Assembly: GCF_905201705.1 (NCBI RefSeq)
Contig: NZ_CAJKOX010000021.1
Location: forward strand, 7,597-71,596
Reading direction: 5' to 3'
Origin: an uncultured Marvinbryantia sp.
Lineage (GTDB): Bacteria; Bacillota; Clostridia; Lachnospirales; Lachnospiraceae
Length of the DNA stretch: 64,000 nt
Shown here: positions 60,901-64,000 of the stretch, piece by piece
How the letters are laid out: the number at the start of each line of letters is the position of its first letter
How positions within the stretch are numbered: the first letter of the stretch is position 1
Notes under the pieces: generated by a model
Databases searched by the model: none
Seen by the model: the letters and a program-made list of their open reading frames with translations, nothing else
What the model was told of the DNA's origin: nothing
Program-made: the position numbers and the translations under genes

Positions 60901-61382
60901 TACGGGTCTGCCGCTGCTGCGTCCGCATTCTTATACGGGTCTGCTGCCGCTGCATCTGCGTTCTTGTATGGGTCTGCTGCCGCTGCGTCCGCATTCTTAT
61001 ACGGGTCTGCTGCCGCTGCGTCCGCATTCTTGTACGGGTCTGCCGCTGCATCTGCTGTCTTGTACGGGTCTGCCGCTGCATCCGCTGTCTTGTACGGGTC
61101 TGCCGCCGCAGTCTCTGCCTCGGTTTCTTCTACTGCCTCGGTCTCAGCAGCTTCTGTTTCTTCCGCCTCGGTCTCAGCAGCTTCTGTTTCTTCCGCCTCG
61201 GTCTCAGCCGCCTCGGTTTCTTCCGCTGCCTCAGTCTCCTCTGCCGCAGCAGCCTCTGTTTCCTCTGCCGCCTCGGTTGTCGCAGTTGTCTCCGTCTTCT
61301 TGGAACTGGAATCTCCGCAAGCGGTAAGACTCAGAGCCATGGTCGAAGCCAGCAGCAATGATAACACTTTCTTTCTCTTCAA
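57969..61382 (-). CDS. Surface lipoprotein GH3 beta-glucosidase with DPYKNAD repeats
   Basis: 1137 aa. Lipoprotein signal (residues 1-22) with lipobox LTAC. Then a Glu/Thr/Ala-rich stretch, fourteen DPYK(N/T)A(D/G) units (about 98-240), a second Glu/Thr stretch, and the GH3 part (about 285-1085): GGWGDFTTEPL, AGGTYGEDPQLTLD, CFTKHYGGAGSTEGGRNDHS, nucleophile Asp in SLKITDWGVYQF, and a C-terminal domain ending near FAFGMNWAGV. The protein ends in about 55 residues of Glu/Thr repeats. The start codon is TTG with AAGGAGG 10 nt upstream. Promoter with a LytTR-type pair; the kinase/regulator genes lie directly upstream. Confidence 0.9.
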   Translation of the reverse strand: MKRKKVLSLLLASTMALSLTACGDSSSKKTETTATTEAAEETEAAAAEETEAAEETEAAETEAEETEAAETEAEETEAAETEAVEETEAETAAADPYKTADAAADPYKTADAAADPYKNADAAAADPYKNADAAAADPYKNADAAAADPYKNADAAAADPYKNADAAADPYKNADAAADPYKNADAAADPYKNADAAADPYKNADAAADPYKNADAAADPYKNADAAADPYKNAGAAAEETEAETEAVTEAEAETEAETEAETEAVTEAATEAETEAEAYVPVPGDDAKYTVTVTDDNWIKIENEDGETLGLSSNSGVKIIEEDGYAFKDLDQDGELDVYEDWRKTSEERSEDLVSQMEGSEMAAMLTHGGWGDFTTEPLTDEDGSATYLRQGGRGGVTRNISQGGGAHAKWTNEIQAVAESCLYGIPAMISIDPANISGLIETVSLASTMDPELAAEIGEETSKQYRAAGVTALLGPQVDIASPVMDRAGGTYGEDPQLTLDIATAYVNAMQSTYDENGEDLGWGDESVYCFTKHYGGAGSTEGGRNDHSNAGRYATFPGNNLQAHLITYFDGVFNLPGLTGASGIMTEYAINVDADGNPYGGEWAGAYNPFMYGLLEEAGYDSLKITDWGVYQFAGVWGAESLEEPDRIATSWERGANLLGGYSNVENAVAAYNILVERDGQEKADEIVGHAAYNYIIVMMNLGMFDQPYSDSAYADSIVYSDSANEYGLETQRQSVVMIKNDGVISEKEASEEKPTVYVPYVYNTGFSATWMTGISQGTPSWTPGMDLEVLGKYFNIVTDTLGDPTGEADANGNATYTKDDLTRATEEEIAACDYILVGMSNAYSVSYNALMTGAFGGAPAPEGTEDEWYPASLQYAEYTADTAREVSISGKILEDGTKENRSYKGNTAPAAANYGDLEALQYADSVAGDIPVIVSMKMERGMVWDEVEPLADAILVCYNKQYNDVVAEIILGQTEPNGLLVFQQPASMEVVEAQLEDVPRDMECYVDAAGNTYDFAFGMNWAGVISDERTEKYSAEPLTTIQSLDFAAYEAAYAGEGAVEADAEEATEAETDTVTEEETEAETEAVTDAETETEAVTDAEEETEAETDAETETETETEAETDAETETETETEA
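60680..61110 (-). repeat. Fourteen 30/33-bp in-frame repeats (DPYKNAD units)
   Basis: Units of 30 or 33 bp, marked by TACGGGTC or TACGGATC on the plus strand from about 60690 to 61093. The extra 3 bp adds one Ala in four units. High identity suggests recent expansion or slippage. Confidence 0.92.
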
Positions 61383-61500
61383 AACCTTTATCCTCCTTTT
61401 TCTCTTCCTCGGAACGGAGCGGTGAGCTACTCCTCTCCCTTCCGGTCCGGCATTGCGGAAACCCTTGCACCTTCTCCCGCACGCTGCCGAATATGTGAAA

Positions 61501-61568
61501 AATATACCACAGATTTTATTTTAGGACACACTCTTTTCACAAACTGTTCTTTTTCTTGCGCAAATTGT
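61501..61568 (-). promoter_or_regulatory. Extended -10 promoter with LytTR-type repeat pair (GH3 lipoprotein)
   Basis: Minus strand, in order: ACAATTTGC (61560-61568), 12 bp, ACAGTTTGT (61539-61547), 32 bp, TGG plus TATATT (61501-61506). ACAGTTTGT fits the published LytTR half-site pattern fully. The rest of 61383-61655 shows nothing else recognised. Confidence 0.6.
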
Positions 61569-61655
61569 CAGCCTTATTCTGTGCTGCAGGTTTTACTTTG
61601 TACGAATTGTACAATTTCTATTTTTCATTTTTATACATTGTGCCGGTTTTTCGTT

Positions 61656-62969
61656 TTAGGGGAGCGGAATCAGGATCATCAGCCGGAACCAGTTTTTTTC
61701 CTGGCTCACCGTCAGGGAACCGCCATATTTCTGCGCGCTGTGCTGGATGCTCTTCACGCCGAAGCCGTGATACGCATGATCCTTTTTTGATGTCAGCGGC
61801 AGCCCGTCCTTAAACACCGCTTCCTCCTCACAGTAATTTTCAATGCTGATTGTGAGGAACTGCTTCTTCGCCGCCACCGAAAGGTGGATCAGGCGCTTTT
61901 CCTTATCCGGAATCTTTAATTCACACTCAATCGCATTGTCAAGTGCGTTTCCGAAAATAGTGCAGATATCCATCACGTCCATAAAATCCAGAAGATGCCC
62001 GTCCGCCACGCAGGTGATACCGATCTTATGCTTGTCACAATAAAGGCTTTTTGAGGTGAGCACAGTATCCAGGATATCGTTCCCGGTTTTGTTCTGCGCC
62101 TCGTACACCCGGATCTCGCTCTCCATCTCGTCCAGGTAGGCGTTGCGCCTGTCCGCATTGCTCTCCGCGCGCAGCACGGCGATCTGATGCTTCAGATCGT
62201 GATATTTGCGGTTTACAAGGTCAATGCTCTCTCTGGACATCTTGTACTGCATGAGCTGGTTCTGCAGCATATCCTCCATGGTGTCGCGCTCATAGCGCAG
62301 ATGAAATTCGTTCAGAAGCGCATGGTAGGCGTACAAAATAAAAAAGCCCGCCAGATCCACCCAGGTGCGGATATTAAAAATCTCCGTCTCGATACTGCTG
62401 CTGAACGGGGTGTTTTCGTACAAAAAGCTTAGGTTACTCATAAAAAACGCAAGCGCGCCGATCATCGCGGCTGATAGCAGCTCGCGCGTGGAAACCTGCA
62501 GCATATCGCCGTCCACAAGCGCCCGCCGCTCCAGCCTGTAGGCAATGTAGAAAACAATTCCATAGATCACAGTGACATAGAGCAGGCGCACATAAAATAC
62601 GTCGTTCGGTCTGCCGTGTACCATATAAAAATAAAGCTGCCACTCCAGGGATGCCGCAAGCTCCGCGAGCAGGAAAGCGCGCACCGAATTGTACATCGCA
62701 TTTTTCAGCGACATTTCACAGCAGAGCATGATCAGACCGCCCATCGATGCCACCGCCACAAGCATCCCCGGTACCCAGAGGATTTCCGGCAGCATCCCGT
62801 CAGCAAGCTGTATCAGCATCTGAACCGCCAGCCCTCCGACAAGGATTCCTGCTGTGCCTGCCGCGGAATAACGCTTTTTCAGGATCAGAACATAGACAAG
62901 ACACGCTATCCACTCTGCAATTGCGGTATAATAGCGCGGAACATTCGGGATTACCGGTTCGAATATCAT
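61656..62969 (-). CDS. GHKL-type (AgrC-like) sensor histidine kinase
   Basis: 437 aa. Six or so N-terminal helices (about 12-210), a linker coiled coil (about 215-260) and the kinase part: phospho-acceptor His region NRKYHDLKHQIAVLRAESNA, N box IFGNALDNAIECELK, G box AYHGFGVKSIQHSAQKYGG. The layout is that of AgrC/ComD-like kinases without a separate dimerisation domain. No AgrD-like peptide or AgrB gene was seen, so the signal is unknown. The ATG overlaps the regulator stop codon by 4 nt. Confidence 0.9.
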   Translation of the reverse strand: MIFEPVIPNVPRYYTAIAEWIACLVYVLILKKRYSAAGTAGILVGGLAVQMLIQLADGMLPEILWVPGMLVAVASMGGLIMLCCEMSLKNAMYNSVRAFLLAELAASLEWQLYFYMVHGRPNDVFYVRLLYVTVIYGIVFYIAYRLERRALVDGDMLQVSTRELLSAAMIGALAFFMSNLSFLYENTPFSSSIETEIFNIRTWVDLAGFFILYAYHALLNEFHLRYERDTMEDMLQNQLMQYKMSRESIDLVNRKYHDLKHQIAVLRAESNADRRNAYLDEMESEIRVYEAQNKTGNDILDTVLTSKSLYCDKHKIGITCVADGHLLDFMDVMDICTIFGNALDNAIECELKIPDKEKRLIHLSVAAKKQFLTISIENYCEEEAVFKDGLPLTSKKDHAYHGFGVKSIQHSAQKYGGSLTVSQEKNWFRLMILIPLP

Positions 62970-63676
62970 AGCAGCACCTCATTCATATAGGCGGCAAGCG
63001 TCTCCTGGAAAATTTTCTTGCGCGGACGGCTGACTGCAAGCGCATCGCCCCCTACCATTACGCATCCGTTCTGAATGCTGTCCACATGCTCCAGGTTCAC
63101 AAGATACCCCTTATTGCACTGGCAGAAGTGGAACGGCTCCAGCTTTTCGCCCATCTCCTTCATGGTGCCGGACGTCTCATGCGTGCCATCCTTCGCGTGG
63201 ACGATCAGCGAATGCCCCTGGCTTTCTATATAGTAGATATCCTCCGTTGCGATCCGCTTGGAGCCGCCCTTTAAGCGGATCACCAGATAATGCTTCTCCT
63301 TTTTCCGCAGACGGCTCACCGCCCGATCCAGGCGCTGTGAAAAGGCAAAATAAGAAACCGGCTTTAAAACATAGTCCAGCGCGTTCACCGCATACCCGCG
63401 GATCGCATACTGCGGCATATTTGTGATAAATATAATCGCAACCTCCTCGTCAAGCTCGCGGATCCGCTCCGAAGCCGTCATACCGTCCATAAATCGCATC
63501 TCAATATCCATCAGGATAATATCGTAAACTGCCTGGTAGTTCGTCACGATATCCTCCCCGTCCTCAAAGCAGGTGAGCTGGATCGCCTCACCGCTCTCCT
63601 GTTCAAATTTCCGGATATAAGCTGTCAGCTCCTGCCTGCATGTTTTATTGTCCTCCACAATCGCAATCCGTATCAT
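62966..63676 (-). CDS. LytTR-family response regulator
   Basis: 236 aa. Receiver domain (about 1-120): IRIAIVEDNKTC, phospho-acceptor Asp in DIILMDIEMRFMDGM, Thr in IIFITNMPQYAIRGYAVNAL, Lys in DYVLKPVSYFAF. LytTR DNA-binding domain (about 135-235): IATEDIYYIESQGHSLIVHA, FHFCQCNKGYLVNLEHVDSI. The start is ATG at 63676 (GAGAGG upstream). It and the kinase lie just upstream of the GH3 lipoprotein gene, whose promoter has a fitting repeat pair. Confidence 0.93.
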   Translation of the reverse strand: MIRIAIVEDNKTCRQELTAYIRKFEQESGEAIQLTCFEDGEDIVTNYQAVYDIILMDIEMRFMDGMTASERIRELDEEVAIIFITNMPQYAIRGYAVNALDYVLKPVSYFAFSQRLDRAVSRLRKKEKHYLVIRLKGGSKRIATEDIYYIESQGHSLIVHAKDGTHETSGTMKEMGEKLEPFHFCQCNKGYLVNLEHVDSIQNGCVMVGGDALAVSRPRKKIFQETLAAYMNEVLL

Positions 63677-63803
63677 CTTCTCTTTCCTCTCTCCGTCCCC
63701 GACGCCGGTCATCCAGCCGCATATTCTACAATTCCTTTCTGCCTCTTCATGCTGTCCAAAATCCTCACATGGTCGTGAGCTTTCCTGGCATTTCAGGATG
63801 CAT

Positions 63804-64000
63804 TTATACTCCGCCCAGAATATCCGCGAGCCGCGCAAACTGCCCCAGCGTCAGCGTCTCGCCGCGCACGGACGGGGAAAGTCCCAGCGACTCGATTGCG
63901 GCTGCGATCTCTTCCTTGCTAAAGGAGAGATCCTGCGCGTTGGAAAGCCCGTTCTGCAGGGTTTTCCGGCGCTGGTTGAAGGACGCGCGGATGAGACGGA
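63804..64000 (-). CDS. rsmA: 16S rRNA dimethyladenosine transferase, C-terminal end
   Basis: Last 64 codons of RsmA/KsgA, which dimethylates two adenines near the 3' end of 16S rRNA (helix 45). The fragment begins RLIRASFNQRRKTLQNGLSN, the conserved C-terminal motif of the family, and ends with a helical region ETLTLGQFARLADILGGV. The rest is beyond the right edge. Confidence 0.9.
   Translation of the reverse strand, partial: RLIRASFNQRRKTLQNGLSNAQDLSFSKEEIAAAIESLGLSPSVRGETLTLGQFARLADILGGV

Noticed and set aside
60680..61110. Regular repeats that at first sight resemble a CRISPR array
   Set aside because: Units are 30/33 bp without distinct spacers, keep one reading frame and encode DPYKNAD inside a GH3 protein. 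No cas genes nearby.
60748..61425. A 225-codon plus-strand open frame over the GH3 lipoprotein repeats
   Set aside because: Low-complexity antisense shadow of the repeat region; no promoter or ribosome site.
61513..61541. TTGTGA-18-TAAAAT as the SigA promoter of the GH3 lipoprotein gene
   Set aside because: Possible, but the extended -10 at 61501-61506 has the same distance to its repeat pair as the other GH3 promoter and was preferred.
1..64000. tRNA or rRNA genes, replication origin, prophage or insertion-sequence ends
   Set aside because: No cloverleaf or rRNA-like stretch, no transposase, no phage structural gene and no DnaA-box cluster was recognised on reading both strands. A dedicated tRNA scan was not possible.

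Overview
The window looks like the chromosome of a gut-type, anaerobic Bacillota bacterium, most likely a Lachnospiraceae-like Clostridia. Indications are the archaeal/eukaryotic-type prolyl-tRNA synthetase, a T-box leader on ileS, strong AGGAGG ribosome-binding sites, YesM/YesN and LytTR two-component systems, DctPQM transporters, several GH3 beta-glucosidases and class B sortase pili. Almost everything is on the minus strand, so operons read from high to low coordinates. All functions are inferred from sequence only.

Layout. 1-1.2 kb: aldolase plus sugar ABC permease (cut by the window edge). 1.4-2.9 kb: secreted NlpC/P60 hydrolase. 3.1-7.0 kb: deoxynucleoside operon (kinase-like, deoB, pdp, deoC). 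7.2-15.5 kb: sortase-assembled pilus locus with its own tyrosine recombinase. 15.9-20.7 kb: branched-chain amino acid importer livJHMGF. 20.8-24.6 kb: GtrII-like transferase, proS, DUF402. 24.7-28 kb: Sua5, LMW-phosphatase-like, rpiB, upp, dCMP deaminase. 28.1-34.1 kb: T-box-ileS-glgP. 34.1-37.3 kb: two cytidylate-kinase-like paralogues, a permease and a small secreted protein. 37.4-39.0 kb: ECF sigma factor with DUF4179 partner. 39.1-39.45 kb: a probable type I toxin-antitoxin locus. 39.5-47.3 kb: YesL, then a TRAP transporter with a YesM/YesN pair and a second, membrane-anchored DctP-like protein. 47.5-50.3 kb: hydrolase followed by an AT-rich patch of orphan and broken genes. 50.5-63.7 kb: three GH3 beta-glucosidases, GtrA, a RibD-like reductase and a LytTR/GHKL two-component system. 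63.8 kb to the end: 3' end of rsmA.

The most striking system is the pilus locus. Its gene order (tip adhesin, signal-peptidase-like protein, shaft pilin, class B sortase, basal pilin) is the order of the streptococcal FCT-3 pilus island. The signal-peptidase homologue has lost both catalytic residues, as streptococcal SipA has. In place of a regulator gene there is a tyrosine recombinase and a 250-bp segment bounded by 17-bp perfect inverted repeats. The segment carries one good promoter. In this copy it points away from the pilus genes and runs into a terminator built from the recombination site itself (OFF). Inversion would aim it at the pilus operon and, at the same time, break that terminator (ON).

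Two further systems stand out. A 30-residue hydrophobic toxin gene at 39.25-39.34 kb has a convergent antisense RNA and a 15-bp 5'-3' fold-back. Upstream of two of the GH3 genes lie identical promoter layouts: two 9-bp LytTR-like repeats, 12 bp apart, 32 bp before an extended -10 box. The neighbouring LytTR regulator therefore probably controls beta-glucoside use.
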